Origin: Gammaproteobacteria bacterium
Lineage (GTDB): Bacteria > Pseudomonadota > Gammaproteobacteria > Burkholderiales > Gallionellaceae
DNA length: 64,000 nucleotides
Direction: 5' to 3'
Assembly (NCBI GenBank): GCA_018814405.1
Contig: JAHIZO010000008.1
Coordinates: forward strand, 157,832-221,831
In this document: positions 1 to 9,101 of the stretch, piece after piece
Numbering within the stretch: position 1 is the stretch's first letter
Layout: every line of letters begins with the position of its first letter
The notes under the pieces: model-generated
The model's input: only the letters and a program-made list of their open reading frames with translations
The model's database searches: none
Told to the model about the DNA's origin: nothing
Made by a program: the position numbers and the translations under genes

Positions 1-1628
1 ACGCCAAGGACCAATACGGTGACAACTGCGAAGTGTGCGGCGCGGCCTACGCCCCGACTGATCTGATCGAGCCGTTCTCCGCCGTATCCGGTGCCAAGCC
101 GGAACTGCGCAATTCCGACCACTACTTCTTCAAACTCTCTTCCAATAGCTGTCAGGAATTCCTGCGCCAATGGACGCGCGGCGGGTCGCTGCAGCAAGAA
201 GCGGCCAACAAGATGCAGGAATGGCTGGGCGCGGACGGCGAGAACAAACTCACCGACTGGGACATCTCGCGCGACGCGCCTTACTTCGGTTTCGAGATCC
301 CCGATGCACCGGGCAAGTATTTCTACGTGTGGCTGGATGCACCCGTGGGCTACATGGGCAGCTTCAAGCAGCTGTGCGACAAGAAAGGCCTGAACTTCGA
401 CGAGTACTGGAAGCAAGGTTCAGAGACCGAGCTGTATCACTTCATCGGCAAGGACATCCTCTATTTCCATGCGCTGTTCTGGCCCGCCATGTTGCAGCAC
501 GCCGGTTTCCGCACACCGACCAAGTTGTTCGCGCACGGTTTCCTCACTGTGAACGGTGAGAAGATGAGCAAATCGCGCGGCACCTTCATCACCGCGCGCA
601 GCTATGTGGATCACATCAAGAATACCGAATACCTGCGCTACTACTACGCCGCCAAACTGAACGGCACGATGGAAGACATCGACCTCAACCTCGAAGATTT
701 CGTGGCCAAGGTGAACAGCGACCTGATCGGCAAGTACATCAACATCGCCAGTCGCTGCGCGGGCTTCATCAGCAAGAAGTTCGACGGCAAGTTGGGCAGT
801 TGCGATGCCGAAGCCAGTGCGGAATTCAAGACCGCTTACAACAGCAACGAGATCGCCCGCTGCTTTGAAGAGCGCGACTATGCGCGTGCCCTGCGCGAGA
901 TCATGCGTCTGGCCGACATGGCGAACCAGTACATCGCCGAAAAAGCACCGTGGGCGATGGCGAAGCAGGAAGGCAAAGAAGCCGAGCTGCACGTTGTTTG
1001 CTCGACCGCACTGACGCTATTCCGCGACCTGACGCTGTACCTGAAGCCGGTGTTGCCGGAACTCGCCAAGCAAGTGGAAAGTTTCCTCAACATCGAACCG
1101 CTGACATGGAGCGGTGCATGGCAGCCGCTGCCTGCCGGTCACACCATCAACACCTATCAACATCTGGCCACCCGCCTCGATCCCGAGCTGATCAAAGCGA
1201 TGGTCGCCGCTAACCAGGAAAGTCTGAAGAACATGAGCGAATCACATTCCGAGCAACGCCACGCCGAACACCAACAGAAGACGATAGACCCGATTGCCGA
1301 GACCATCAGCATCGACGACTTCGTTAAGATCGATCTGCGCGTGGCACGCATCGTGGATGCACAGCATGTGGAAGGTGCCGACAAGCTCATTCAACTCACG
1401 CTGGACATCGGCGAAGAGAAGACGCGCAACGTGTTCGCCGGCATCAAGTCCGCCTACGATCCCGAAAAACTGAAAGGCCGCATGACCGTGATGGTCGCGA
1501 ACCTCGCACCGCGTAAGATGAAGTTCGGCCTGAGCGAAGGCATGGTGCTGGCTGCATCCGGCAGCGAGCCGGGCCTGTACATCCTGTCACCGGATGACGG
1601 CGCACAACCCGGCATGCGTATCAAATAA
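1..1628 (+). CDS. metG: Methionyl-tRNA synthetase, 3' part
   Basis: Charges tRNA-Met with methionine in the cytoplasm. The reading frame is open from position 3, so the N-terminus (Rossmann HIGH half) lies outside the window. The visible part starts in the zinc-knuckle insertion (NCEVCG). It carries the class I KMSKS loop as [11 protein letters not shown], then the anticodon-binding helical domain, and ends in the EMAPII/Trbp111-like tRNA-binding domain (from about [17 protein letters not shown] to the end), which dimeric bacterial MetRS enzymes have. The stop is followed after 23 bp by the next gene on the same strand. Confidence 0.97.
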   Translation, partial: AKDQYGDNCEVCGAAYAPTDLIEPFSAVSGAKPELRNSDHYFFKLSSNSCQEFLRQWTRGGSLQQEAANKMQEWLGADGENKLTDWDISRDAPYFGFEIPDAPGKYFYVWLDAPVGYMGSFKQLCDKKGLNFDEYWKQGSETELYHFIGKDILYFHALFWPAMLQHAGFRTPTKLFAHGFLTVNGEKMSKSRGTFITARSYVDHIKNTEYLRYYYAAKLNGTMEDIDLNLEDFVAKVNSDLIGKYINIASRCAGFISKKFDGKLGSCDAEASAEFKTAYNSNEIARCFEERDYARALREIMRLADMANQYIAEKAPWAMAKQEGKEAELHVVCSTALTLFRDLTLYLKPVLPELAKQVESFLNIEPLTWSGAWQPLPAGHTINTYQHLATRLDPELIKAMVAANQESLKNMSESHSEQRHAEHQQKTIDPIAETISIDDFVKIDLRVARIVDAQHVEGADKLIQLTLDIGEEKTRNVFAGIKSAYDPEKLKGRMTVMVANLAPRKMKFGLSEGMVLAASGSEPGLYILSPDDGAQPGMRIK

Positions 1629-1651
1629 TCACAACCCAAGGAGCCGAACAG

Positions 1652-3043
1652 ATGGACTACGACATCCTCATCATCGGCTCCGGCCCTGCAGGTCAACATG
1701 CTGCCTGGCAGGCGGCACGCATGGGCAAGCGTGCGGCGATCATCGAGCGTAAACCGAAGATCGGCGGCGCAGGCTTGCAGACTGGAACCATCCCCAGCAA
1801 GGCGATGCGCGAAGTGGCGTATCTGATGTCGCGTTCCGGCGGCATGCGCTCCCCACTCACACCGGACAGTCGCGGCCGTCACGGCCTGCTGGCCGATGCG
1901 GTGCGCCGCAAGGAAGGCGTGATCGCGCAACAGGAATCGGTCATCCTGCAACGCCTGCTGAAACATGGCGTAGCACTGATCCCCGGCGAAGCATCCTTCA
2001 TCGACGATCACACGCTACAAGTCACCGACGCATCGGGCAACACACGCAAACTCTCGGCGCAGGTCATCCTGCTCGCCGCCGGTTCGCGCCCGCGCCGCCC
2101 GGCAAACATCCCCTTCGACAAGAAGACAGTGCTGGACTCCACCTCCATCCTCAACCTGCGCCATCTGCCAGACAGCATGCTGGTGGTCGGCGGTGGTGTG
2201 ATCGCGTGTGAATTCGTGTCCATCTTCGCTTCGCTCGGTGTGCAGGTATCTGTGGTGGATAGCCACAAACAACTGCTCACCTATCTGAGCGAAGACGTGG
2301 TGGGCGTGCTGGCCGACAGCTTCCTCGGCATGGGCGTGAACTTCTACATGGAAGAACGCGTGGCCGAGATCACCCGCGAAGACCACGGCGTGCTGACACG
2401 ACTGGCGAGCGGTAGAGAATTCCACACCGACGCGGTGTTGTTCGCGCAGGGCCGAGAACCGAACACCGCCGGCATGAAAGTGGAACAGGCAGGCATCTCA
2501 CTGGATGAAGGCTGGGTCACGGTGAACGCACAGTTCCAGACCAGCGTGCCGCACATCTACGCCGTGGGCGATCTGATCGGTCGCCCCGCCCTCGCCTCCA
2601 CCGGCATGGAACAGGGACGCAGTGCGGTGATGCATGCCTTCGGCGGCAGCGGGCAACAGTTCGCCGAGAACCTGCCGATGGCGGTGTACACCATCCCCGA
2701 GATCTCCTACGTGGGCAAGACCGAGAAAGAAGTGCAGCAGGAGAACGTCCCTTACGTGGTCGGTCGCGCCTATTTCAAAGACAGCGCACGCGGCCAAATC
2801 AACGGTGATGCACACGGCGTGCTGAAACTGGTGGTGGATGCGCGCACAGAGAAATTGCTGGGTGTGCACATCGTGGGCGAACAAGCGAGCGAGCTGGTAC
2901 ACATCGGCCAATTGGTGATGAACCTGAACGGCACCGTGCGCGACCTGATCAGCAACGTATTCAACTACCCAACGCTGGCAGAATGCTACAAACTGGCGGC
3001 ACTGGATTGCACGCATCAGATGGAGCGTCTAGCCGCAAGTTAA
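1652..3043 (+). CDS. sthA: SthA-like soluble pyridine nucleotide transhydrogenase (class I disulfide-reductase fold flavoprotein)
   Basis: A 463-aa FAD flavoprotein matching SthA/UdhA over its full length. It has an N-terminal FAD motif (IIGSGPAGQHAAWQAARMGK), a GTIPSKAMRE segment, a second nucleotide-binding site (VVGGGVIACEFVSIFASLG), AVGDLIG, and the C-terminal interface domain ending in NYPTLAECYKLAAL. SthA proteins interconvert NADH and NADPH in the cytoplasm. The region that holds the redox CxxxxC in lipoamide dehydrogenases, and one residual Cys in E. coli SthA, reads GGAGLQTGTIPSK here, with no cysteine at all. That fits a transhydrogenase rather than a disulfide reductase. A good ribosome site (AAGGAGCC) precedes the ATG. 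Another class I flavoprotein is the alternative. Confidence 0.85.
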   Translation: MDYDILIIGSGPAGQHAAWQAARMGKRAAIIERKPKIGGAGLQTGTIPSKAMREVAYLMSRSGGMRSPLTPDSRGRHGLLADAVRRKEGVIAQQESVILQRLLKHGVALIPGEASFIDDHTLQVTDASGNTRKLSAQVILLAAGSRPRRPANIPFDKKTVLDSTSILNLRHLPDSMLVVGGGVIACEFVSIFASLGVQVSVVDSHKQLLTYLSEDVVGVLADSFLGMGVNFYMEERVAEITREDHGVLTRLASGREFHTDAVLFAQGREPNTAGMKVEQAGISLDEGWVTVNAQFQTSVPHIYAVGDLIGRPALASTGMEQGRSAVMHAFGGSGQQFAENLPMAVYTIPEISYVGKTEKEVQQENVPYVVGRAYFKDSARGQINGDAHGVLKLVVDARTEKLLGVHIVGEQASELVHIGQLVMNLNGTVRDLISNVFNYPTLAECYKLAALDCTHQMERLAAS

Positions 3044-3096
3044 GTCGTTCGTCGTTCAGCATTTCAGTTCTGTCGTTTCAATCTTGAAAGGCGTAT

Positions 3097-4002
3097 ATGA
3101 ATAAATTGCTCGGCTTGCTCACCCTCTTCCCCGCCCTCGCATTCGCGGCGCCTTTCAACATTGAGAACATCGCGCCCGGCGTGTATGTGCATCGCGGCGA
3201 ACACAAAGACCTCTCCGGCCACTACGGTGGCGACATCTGCAACACCAGCTTCATCATCGGCAGCAAAGGCGTGGCGGTGATCGACACGGGCGGTTCACCC
3301 GCCGTGGGCGCCCAGCTGCGCAAAGAGATCCGCAAGGTCACCCAGTTGCCCATCCTCTATGTCATCACCACCCACGTCCACCCCGACCATGCTTTGGGTA
3401 GCGCCGCCTTCAAACAAGACAAACCGGTGTTCGTCGGCCACGGCAAGCTGGCGCATGAGATGGCGCTGCGCACAGAAGTCTATCTGCGCAACCAGACCGA
3501 ATGGGTCGGCAAGGACGCCGCAGGCAGCGAACTCATCCCGCCCGATCTGGCAGTGGACAGCACACATGACCTAGACCTCGGTGACCGCACCCTGCACCTC
3601 ACCGCCCACCCCGTCGCGCACAGCCCCTCCGACCTCAGTGTGCAGGACAGCGCCACCGCCATCCTGTGGACCGGCGACCTGCTCTCCATCGAACGCACCC
3701 CCTCGGTGGACGGCAATCTGGCCGCATGGCTGGAAGTCATCGAGACCCTGCGCAACGTGAACGCACCGCACATCGTGCCCGGCCACGGCCCGGTCACCGC
3801 GAACGGCGGCAAAGCACTGGACGACGAGAAGCGTTATCTCGCTGCGCTGTTAGGCGACGTGCGCGCCGCCATCGAACGCGGCGACAGCATGGAAGCGACC
3901 ATAGAGACCGCCGCGCAATCTGAAAAGGACAAATGGCTGCTGTTCGACATCACCAACCGGCGCAATATTGCGCGGGTGTTTCCGATGTTGGAGTGGGAGT
4001 GA
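3097..4002 (+). CDS. Periplasmic MBL-fold metallohydrolase, SoxH-like (quinoprotein relay type)
   Basis: A 301-aa protein with a cleavable signal peptide (MNKLLGLLTLFPALAFA, cut near AFA-APF). It has a metallo-beta-lactamase fold: zinc motif THVHPDHALG at about residues 91-100, later metal ligands HPVAHSPSD and WTGD, and a C-terminal PGHGPV. This arrangement is that of SoxH-type or quinoprotein relay system zinc metallohydrolases, which occur near sox or PQQ-alcohol dehydrogenase genes. The sox operon lies 1.5 kb away on the opposite strand, so a role in periplasmic sulfur metabolism is plausible but inferred. Its stop overlaps the start of the next gene (TGATG). Confidence 0.8.
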   Translation: MNKLLGLLTLFPALAFAAPFNIENIAPGVYVHRGEHKDLSGHYGGDICNTSFIIGSKGVAVIDTGGSPAVGAQLRKEIRKVTQLPILYVITTHVHPDHALGSAAFKQDKPVFVGHGKLAHEMALRTEVYLRNQTEWVGKDAAGSELIPPDLAVDSTHDLDLGDRTLHLTAHPVAHSPSDLSVQDSATAILWTGDLLSIERTPSVDGNLAAWLEVIETLRNVNAPHIVPGHGPVTANGGKALDDEKRYLAALLGDVRAAIERGDSMEATIETAAQSEKDKWLLFDITNRRNIARVFPMLEWE

Positions 4003-4316
4003 TGGCTAACAACTGGAATATTCCAGCTTGGCTAGAAGCGGAAATCAGAAGAAGAGATACGGAATGTGTTTACTGCGGTATGGAATTTACGCCTGCCAAA
4101 GTATCCAAAAGGTCCGCATCGAGTTGGGAACACATCGTTAACGATGAAACAATAATTAATCGAGAAAATATCGCTCTTTGTTGTTGTGGGTGCAATTCAA
4201 GCAAGGGGCAAAAGCACCTCTCAGTATGGCTAGAATCCAAGTATTGCAAGGAGCGCGGAATCACGCCAGATTCAGTTGCTCCAATAATCAAACATGCAAT
4301 CTCGAAGGGGCAGTAA
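4002..4316 (+). CDS. Small HNH endonuclease-like protein
   Basis: A 104-aa protein with the HNH/zinc-finger layout: CVYCG near residue 23, a catalytic-type WEHIVND, then N(IALCC)CGCNSSKG, where the second Cys pair and the conserved Asn-Lys sit. I chose the ATG at 4002, which overlaps the stop of the metallohydrolase gene by one base; an in-frame ATG at 3933 lies inside that gene. Base composition is clearly more AT-rich than both neighbours, which suggests later acquisition. HNH proteins range from restriction nucleases to anti-phage effectors and homing-type nickases. The sequence does not say which applies, and no partner gene is visible. Confidence 0.7.
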   Translation: MANNWNIPAWLEAEIRRRDTECVYCGMEFTPAKVSKRSASSWEHIVNDETIINRENIALCCCGCNSSKGQKHLSVWLESKYCKERGITPDSVAPIIKHAISKGQ

Positions 4317-4349
4317 CTGCACACCTACACTACAGGAAGTCTCGTAGTT

Positions 4350-4400
4350 ATAGGCTGGGTTACGCTGCGCTCTTGTACCTTTTAGGGTGAACCCGCCCTA
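4350..4400. repeat. Short imperfect inverted repeat (GGCTGGGTT / AACCCGCCC)
   Basis: The intergenic stretch between the HNH gene and the convergent DUF302 gene holds an imperfect inverted repeat, TAGGCTGGGTT with AACCCGCCCTA, separated by about 29 bases. It could be a degraded REP-like element or a weak bidirectional terminator. No poly-T tract is present. Confidence 0.3.
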
Positions 4401-4410
4401 CCCAGACTAA

Positions 4411-4905
4411 TTACAAATCCCCCGTACTCGCTGCCACCATCATATCCTTCATAGCGGCCATCACTTTCTCGGCGCTCTTGCGCGTATCTTCCGGCATGGT
4501 TCCGATCATCTTCAGGTCCATCATCATGGAGATGACCCAACGCTTGCCGGTCTTGTCTTCGATGATGGCGATACGGCAGGGCATGAAGGCGATCATCATG
4601 TGGTCGGCGGCGAGCATCTTGTTGGCGGTGAGGCCGTCGCAGAAGTTGAATATCTCCATGCGTTTGGCGGGCTTGCCGGTGAGGGCTTCGATCTCTTTAT
4701 AGAGTTTGTTCACGCCGACGAATTTGAGGTTGTGCTGGTTGGCGCGCAGCTTGAGTGATTCCACGGCGTCGTCGAAGCCGATGTCGTCCTGCACTTGGAT
4801 GCTGGCGATCTGTAGCTGGACGTCGGTGTAGCTGAGTTCGTCTGCGGCGGCGAATTGCGTGACGGCCAACAACAGGGCGGCGAGGAGTGTTTGCAGTGTT
4901 TTCAT
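4411..4905 (-). CDS. DUF302 family periplasmic protein
   Basis: A 164-aa protein with a signal peptide (MKTLQTLLAALLLAVTQFAAA) and a DUF302-type domain. The motif FNFCDGLTANKMLAADHMMIAFMPCRIAIIED matches the conserved core of that family. The start was set at 4905 because GGAAGC sits directly upstream; the longer frame adds 15 unconvincing residues. It is the last gene of the sox transcription unit. DUF302 proteins recur beside sulfur-oxidation genes, but their biochemical role is unknown. Confidence 0.75.
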   Translation of the reverse strand: MKTLQTLLAALLLAVTQFAAADELSYTDVQLQIASIQVQDDIGFDDAVESLKLRANQHNLKFVGVNKLYKEIEALTGKPAKRMEIFNFCDGLTANKMLAADHMMIAFMPCRIAIIEDKTGKRWVISMMMDLKMIGTMPEDTRKSAEKVMAAMKDMMVAASTGDL

Positions 4906-4949
4906 TTTGCTTCCTTTCGTTACGTGTGGCGCTTTGCGATGGCTGTGCA

Positions 4950-5426
4950 CTACGCCAGCAGCTTTTTACCCATAGTCAGAAACAACTCCGCTTTGCCTTC
5001 ATCGATGGAGAGCCTGATCAGCTTGTGACAACGTTCCAACGTCTGCGTCAAAGCTTCTTGAGTATCTTCCGTGTCTTGCAGGCGCTGCACTACGTTCTTG
5101 CCGTGTTCTCCCAGTAATTGCTGCGCGAGGTCGATGAGGCCGGCGCGCCCCCTGGCAAAGGTATCAGCTTGATGTGCTACTGCTTGCGCACCGGTGGCGA
5201 TCGTTTTGCCCGCCGGTTCGATATAGCCGTTCTCCACCAACCACTGTAGATGTTCGTTGAAATCGGGCAGCGCGGCGTAGCGGTTCTGCAACTCACCCCA
5301 CTGTGTCTTGCCATCGACCATGATGAGTATCGCCCGCAATTTTTGCGGCACCGCGTCGCTGCGCTGCGCCAACTCTGCTGCCCCCTTGTCGGTTTTGACT
5401 AAAACCGCTGCACTATCCATAACCAC
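4950..5426 (-). CDS. Hypothetical protein, sox-operon associated
   Basis: A 158-aa soluble, signal-less protein that I do not recognise. The N-terminal half (KLRAILIMVDGKTQWGELQNRYAAL...HLQWLVENGYIEP) resembles a winged-helix or DprA-C-like fold. The C-terminal half is helical and rich in Gln, Glu and Lys. The GTG at 5426 directly follows the upstream stop and has GAAGAG 9 bases before it; an ATG at 5420 is the alternative start. Location in the sox unit points to a cytoplasmic accessory or regulatory role. Confidence 0.6.
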   Translation of the reverse strand: MVMDSAAVLVKTDKGAAELAQRSDAVPQKLRAILIMVDGKTQWGELQNRYAALPDFNEHLQWLVENGYIEPAGKTIATGAQAVAHQADTFARGRAGLIDLAQQLLGEHGKNVVQRLQDTEDTQEALTQTLERCHKLIRLSIDEGKAELFLTMGKKLLA

Positions 5427-5723
5427 TTATACAAGCTCTTCGATAACGCGGAAGATCAGCCGCACGGTGATCAGCACATAGATCGCGCCGAACAAGAAGA
5501 TCAGGGCCACGATCATATTGATGATGTTCGGTGGCAGATGCGTGAAGAAAGGAGTGACGAAATAGCCTGCCGTGAACAGTGTGACCAGCATGGTCAAAAA
5601 CCCCCATTGCTTGCCCACGACGCCGCCGGGTATCTTGCTGCGCAGCGAGAACACTAGATACATACAGATCAGCATGACGCCGATCGCCGCGATATTTATG
5701 CCCAAGATAACTTGTGATTCCAT
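5427..5723 (-). CDS. Small integral membrane protein, sox-operon associated
   Basis: A 98-aa protein with three predicted membrane helices: near residues 4-26 (VILGINIAAIGVMLICMYLVF), 40-60 (WGFLTMLVTLFTAGYFVTPFF) and 68-92 (NIINMIVALIFLFGAIYVLITVRLIF). A GGGGAG ribosome site fixes the ATG at 5723, not the ATG 24 bases further upstream. It lies between soxB and two other uncharacterised genes, with the downstream gene starting at its stop. No known family is recognised. Confidence 0.65.
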   Translation of the reverse strand: MESQVILGINIAAIGVMLICMYLVFSLRSKIPGGVVGKQWGFLTMLVTLFTAGYFVTPFFTHLPPNIINMIVALIFLFGAIYVLITVRLIFRVIEELV

Positions 5724-5780
5724 TTTCTTCTCCCCTTTCAGTTTCACTTCATCGTTTTAGATTCAGTCTGCCGAACTCCT

Positions 5781-7502
5781 TCAGACTATCCCCGGATTAC
5801 CCCCTACTCCCTTCAACTTCGGCACGTTTGGTGCCGTTACCTTAACCACTTTCTCGTTGCGCAAGTGACGTGCGACCAAGTCCCAGACCGGTTCGCCACC
5901 TTTGTCTCGTGCGGCTTCCGAGACCGGTGCCCAGCCTGCGACTTTGTAGGTTTTGCTGGCTTCCAGCGGCTTGCCTGCCAGTCGCATGTCCTGAATGCGT
6001 TTTCCCATGGCAGCGCCCGGTTCGCAGGTGTATTCCAGCCCGCCCACACGCACCATGTCGCCGCCCTGCTGGTAGTAGGGGTCGGGATTGAACAGGTTGT
6101 CGCCCACGTCTTCGAGGATGGTCTTGATCTGCGCGCCGGTCATCTCGGTGAGCGTGGTGAACGGGTAGGTGATCGCCGTTTGGTTGAGCACGTCTTCCAT
6201 GGTGATATCTGCCCCGGGCAACAAGGATGTGCCCCAACGGAAGCCGGGGGAGAAGGCGATGGGTGCATCTTTCTCTTTCATCAATGCGTCGAGGATGACT
6301 TGGTCGAAGCTGCCGTTGAAGTTGCCACGACGATAGAGCAGGCCGTCGGTGGTGGCGAGCTTCTCGTCCAGCTTTGCGGCGTAGGGCGCGCGATGTTTTT
6401 GTATCAGTGCGGCCATGTCTTTATCCGCTGCAAGCAGATTGGAGAACACCGGCAGCAGTTTGTAATGGAAACCTTTTACCTTGCCGCCCTTCACGTCGAA
6501 ATCGAGCACGCCGAGGAACTTGCCGTTGGAACCGGCATTGGTCACCAGCGTGACGCCGCCCGCGTTCTTCACCGGGATGGGTGCGGGAATGCCGTCGTGC
6601 GTGTGACCACCGAGGATGGCGTCGAGACCGGTCACGCGCGAGGCGAGTTTGAGATCGACGTCCATGCCGTTGTGCGACAGCAGCACGGCGACCTGTGCGC
6701 CTTTGCCGCGCGCTTCGTTGATGATCTCTTGCAGGTTGTCTTCCTGAATACCGTATGACCAATCCGGCACGAAGTAGCGCGGGTTGGCGATGGTGCTGTA
6801 GGGGAAGGCCTGACCGATGATGGCGACGGGTACGCCGTTCATCTCTTTGATGACGTAGGGTTTGAACACGGGGTCGCCGAAGTCGGTGGTCTTGACGTTG
6901 TGCGCGACGATATCCATCTTGCCCTGTAATTGTTCTTCGATCTCTTTCACGCGGTCTGCGCCGTAGGTGCATTCCCAGTGCATGGTCATCACGTCCACGC
7001 CGAGTTGCAGGCAGGCATCGACCATGTCTTGTCCGTTGGTCCACAAGGCTTGGCCCGTACCCTGCCAGGTGTCGCCACCATCCAGCAACAATGCGCCGGG
7101 ACGCGAGGCGCGCACTTGTTTGACCAGGGTCGCCAGATGCGCAAAGCCACCCACTTTGCCGTAGTGACGCGCGGCTTCGACGTAGTCCAGGCTGGTGTAG
7201 GCGTGTGCCTGTTGTGTGCCGGGTTTGACGCCGAAGTGTTTGAGCAGCGCATTGCCGACCAGATGCGGCGGTTGCCCGCTCATCGCGCCGATGCCGAGGT
7301 TGATCTCGGGCTCGCGGAAGAACACGGGATTGAGTTGTGCGTGGCTGTCGGTGATGTGCAGCAGGCTGACATTGCCTTTGCGCGGCAGGTCGTACATGCG
7401 CGCTGCATCACTGGCGGCGTAGGATTCATTACTGTTCAGTACGAAGCCGCCCGCCGAGGCGATAGCCAATATCTGAAGGAATTCGCGTCGATTCATGCCC
7501 AT
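5781..7502 (-). CDS. soxB: Thiosulfohydrolase SoxB
   Basis: The periplasmic dimanganese enzyme that hydrolytically removes sulfate from SoxY-bound S-sulfonate. A 573-aa protein with a Tat signal (MNRREFLQILAIASAGGF). 5'-nucleotidase-family metal motifs follow: HITDSHAQLNP, DGGDTWQGT, LLSHNGMDVD and GGHTHDG. A C-terminal 5'-nucleotidase domain ends the protein. The start at 7502 was chosen because AAAGGAAA lies 6 bases upstream and the Tat signal then sits at the N-terminus. It follows soxX closely in the operon. Confidence 0.97.
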   Translation of the reverse strand: MGMNRREFLQILAIASAGGFVLNSNESYAASDAARMYDLPRKGNVSLLHITDSHAQLNPVFFREPEINLGIGAMSGQPPHLVGNALLKHFGVKPGTQQAHAYTSLDYVEAARHYGKVGGFAHLATLVKQVRASRPGALLLDGGDTWQGTGQALWTNGQDMVDACLQLGVDVMTMHWECTYGADRVKEIEEQLQGKMDIVAHNVKTTDFGDPVFKPYVIKEMNGVPVAIIGQAFPYSTIANPRYFVPDWSYGIQEDNLQEIINEARGKGAQVAVLLSHNGMDVDLKLASRVTGLDAILGGHTHDGIPAPIPVKNAGGVTLVTNAGSNGKFLGVLDFDVKGGKVKGFHYKLLPVFSNLLAADKDMAALIQKHRAPYAAKLDEKLATTDGLLYRRGNFNGSFDQVILDALMKEKDAPIAFSPGFRWGTSLLPGADITMEDVLNQTAITYPFTTLTEMTGAQIKTILEDVGDNLFNPDPYYQQGGDMVRVGGLEYTCEPGAAMGKRIQDMRLAGKPLEASKTYKVAGWAPVSEAARDKGGEPVWDLVARHLRNEKVVKVTAPNVPKLKGVGGNPGIV

Positions 7503-7583
7503 CTGATTTCCTTTGTAGAAAGCAGGCTGATTAAGTGTGCAAGATTCCATCCCCCTCGAACGGGGGGGATGGATCATTACGCG

Positions 7584-8210
7584 TTACTTGTTGACGGGCG
7601 ATTCCGGATCGAGCAGCAGTGCCACCAGGTCCTTCATCTGATCTTCTGTCAGGATGCCCATGTGACCGAAGCGCGGCATGTTGGCACATGCGTTGCCAGC
7701 CTTGGCGTTGTAGATGCGGGCATAGGCGTAACGCTGGATGTCCTCACCGTAGCCACGCTCCTTGCCGAAGTGCAGCAGGCTGGGGCCGATGGTGCCGTAG
7801 GCGATCTCGGTTGAAGACAGCTGGTGACAGTTGTAGCAGTTGCCACCGCGCGGGTCTTCGGCCTTGTCTTTCCAGGTCATACCTTTGCCGCTCTGCGCCA
7901 GTTTCTCGCCGGCTTTCCAGTCGCCCATGAACTTACCGTCCGCCGGCCACTTGATGGCTTCGGCTTCTTTGGCTTCCAGTTTGGCTTTGAGTTTCTTGGG
8001 CAGTTTGTCGACATACTTGCTGCATGCAGCCTGCAACTCGTCCTGGTTGACGCGGGTCGCCTTGGCGATGCCCTTGTCGCGGAAGTCGCGCTTCACGATC
8101 ATGGCGGTCTTGGCGTCCAGGTCTTTTGCAGTGTTTCCCGCCTGCGACGGTGTTGCAACCATGGCCAGTGAGAGGCTGACCGCGAATCCAATCATTGATT
8201 TTGTTTTCAT
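7584..8210 (-). CDS. soxX: Sulfur-oxidation cytochrome c SoxX
   Basis: The haem c subunit of SoxAX, which couples thiosulfate to the SoxY carrier cysteine in the periplasm. A 208-aa protein with a signal peptide ending near PSQA, one CxxCH (CYNCH, residues 125-129), the Met-ligand region MPRFGHMGILT and the SoxX C-terminus DLVALLLDPESPVNK. The ATG at 8210 is preferred over the ATG 9 bases upstream, because AGGAG touches the first ATG but is properly spaced from the second. Residues 30-110 form an N-terminal extension rich in Lys and Ala, as in the longer SoxX proteins. Confidence 0.95.
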   Translation of the reverse strand: MKTKSMIGFAVSLSLAMVATPSQAGNTAKDLDAKTAMIVKRDFRDKGIAKATRVNQDELQAACSKYVDKLPKKLKAKLEAKEAEAIKWPADGKFMGDWKAGEKLAQSGKGMTWKDKAEDPRGGNCYNCHQLSSTEIAYGTIGPSLLHFGKERGYGEDIQRYAYARIYNAKAGNACANMPRFGHMGILTEDQMKDLVALLLDPESPVNK

Positions 8211-8222
8211 GTTCGTCATCTC

Positions 8223-9044
8223 CTAGCGTTTCAGACCTGGGCCGACATATTCCGCGCCGTTCGCGCTGACAGCCAGATAGGTGGTCAATGCGATGGTGGC
8301 TTCGGATGCGAACTTCGGTTCCGGGAAGCGTTGCTGGCGGAAGCAGTCGTTCAGACGCCACTGGTAGGAACGGGTCAGACCCTGCGATACGCGGTAAGCG
8401 GGCCAGCTGGTGTAGGCAGTCTGTGCATCCTTTTTGCTGCTGCGCATGTTGGGCAGATCTTGCATGCGGATGCGCACGCCGCTGGTGGCATGACAGGTGG
8501 AGCAGGCGAAGTCATACGGGCCGGCGCGATAGTTGAAGATGCGCTTGCCGATCTCGTAGGCTTCTTTCACCTTGGGATGCTTGGTGGAGACTTTCATCTT
8601 CATGCCCTTGGATTGCCCAACCACATAGGTTGCCAGCGAGGAGATGTCGGAGTCCTTCTTGTCGGAGGCGAACGGCTTGGCGGTGATCTGCTCTTCCGGG
8701 ATGCCCTGCAAGGTGGTCATGCAGGTGAGCAGGCGCGATTCCAGATCCTGCACCATCTTCGTGTCTTTGAAGTAGCGCGGCATCTCGGCATAAGCACCTT
8801 TGACCACGCCCTTGCCCTTGCCCAGATCGCATTTCTCCAAGCTGGCTTTCTTCGGGCCACCCGGCGTCTTCCACAGTTCTTCGCCGCGCATCTCGTCGAA
8901 CTCGGCCGGATTGCCATCGCTGATCATCTCGCGATATTGCTCGATGCGCTCTGAATCGGTGACCGCCTTCTCTTCTGCCACCGCCGTCAGGCTGCTCGAC
9001 AATGCCAGCACCATCACTGCCCTGAATATCTGATTGGTGTTCAT
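8223..9044 (-). CDS. soxA: SoxA, mono-haem type
   Basis: The catalytic subunit of SoxAX: it forms the disulfide bond between thiosulfate and SoxY. A 273-aa protein with a signal peptide, a single CxxCH (CSTCH, 181-185) and the active-site Cys234 (LNDCFRQQR), whose persulfide ligates the haem in known SoxA proteins. Where di-haem SoxA has its first CxxCH there are only two separate cysteines (Cys72 and Cys108), which probably form a disulfide. This is therefore the mono-haem class. It lies directly upstream of soxX. Confidence 0.95.
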   Translation of the reverse strand: MNTNQIFRAVMVLALSSSLTAVAEEKAVTDSERIEQYREMISDGNPAEFDEMRGEELWKTPGGPKKASLEKCDLGKGKGVVKGAYAEMPRYFKDTKMVQDLESRLLTCMTTLQGIPEEQITAKPFASDKKDSDISSLATYVVGQSKGMKMKVSTKHPKVKEAYEIGKRIFNYRAGPYDFACSTCHATSGVRIRMQDLPNMRSSKKDAQTAYTSWPAYRVSQGLTRSYQWRLNDCFRQQRFPEPKFASEATIALTTYLAVSANGAEYVGPGLKR

Positions 9045-9101
9045 TTGTTCTCCCTGATATAAAAATGGCCATGCAGTCGCATAGCCAATTCATTCATCTT
9101 C

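Noticed and set aside
3933..4001. Longer start for the HNH gene
   Set aside because: The first 23 codons lie inside the metallohydrolase gene in another frame; the ATG at 4002 gives a clean N-terminus.
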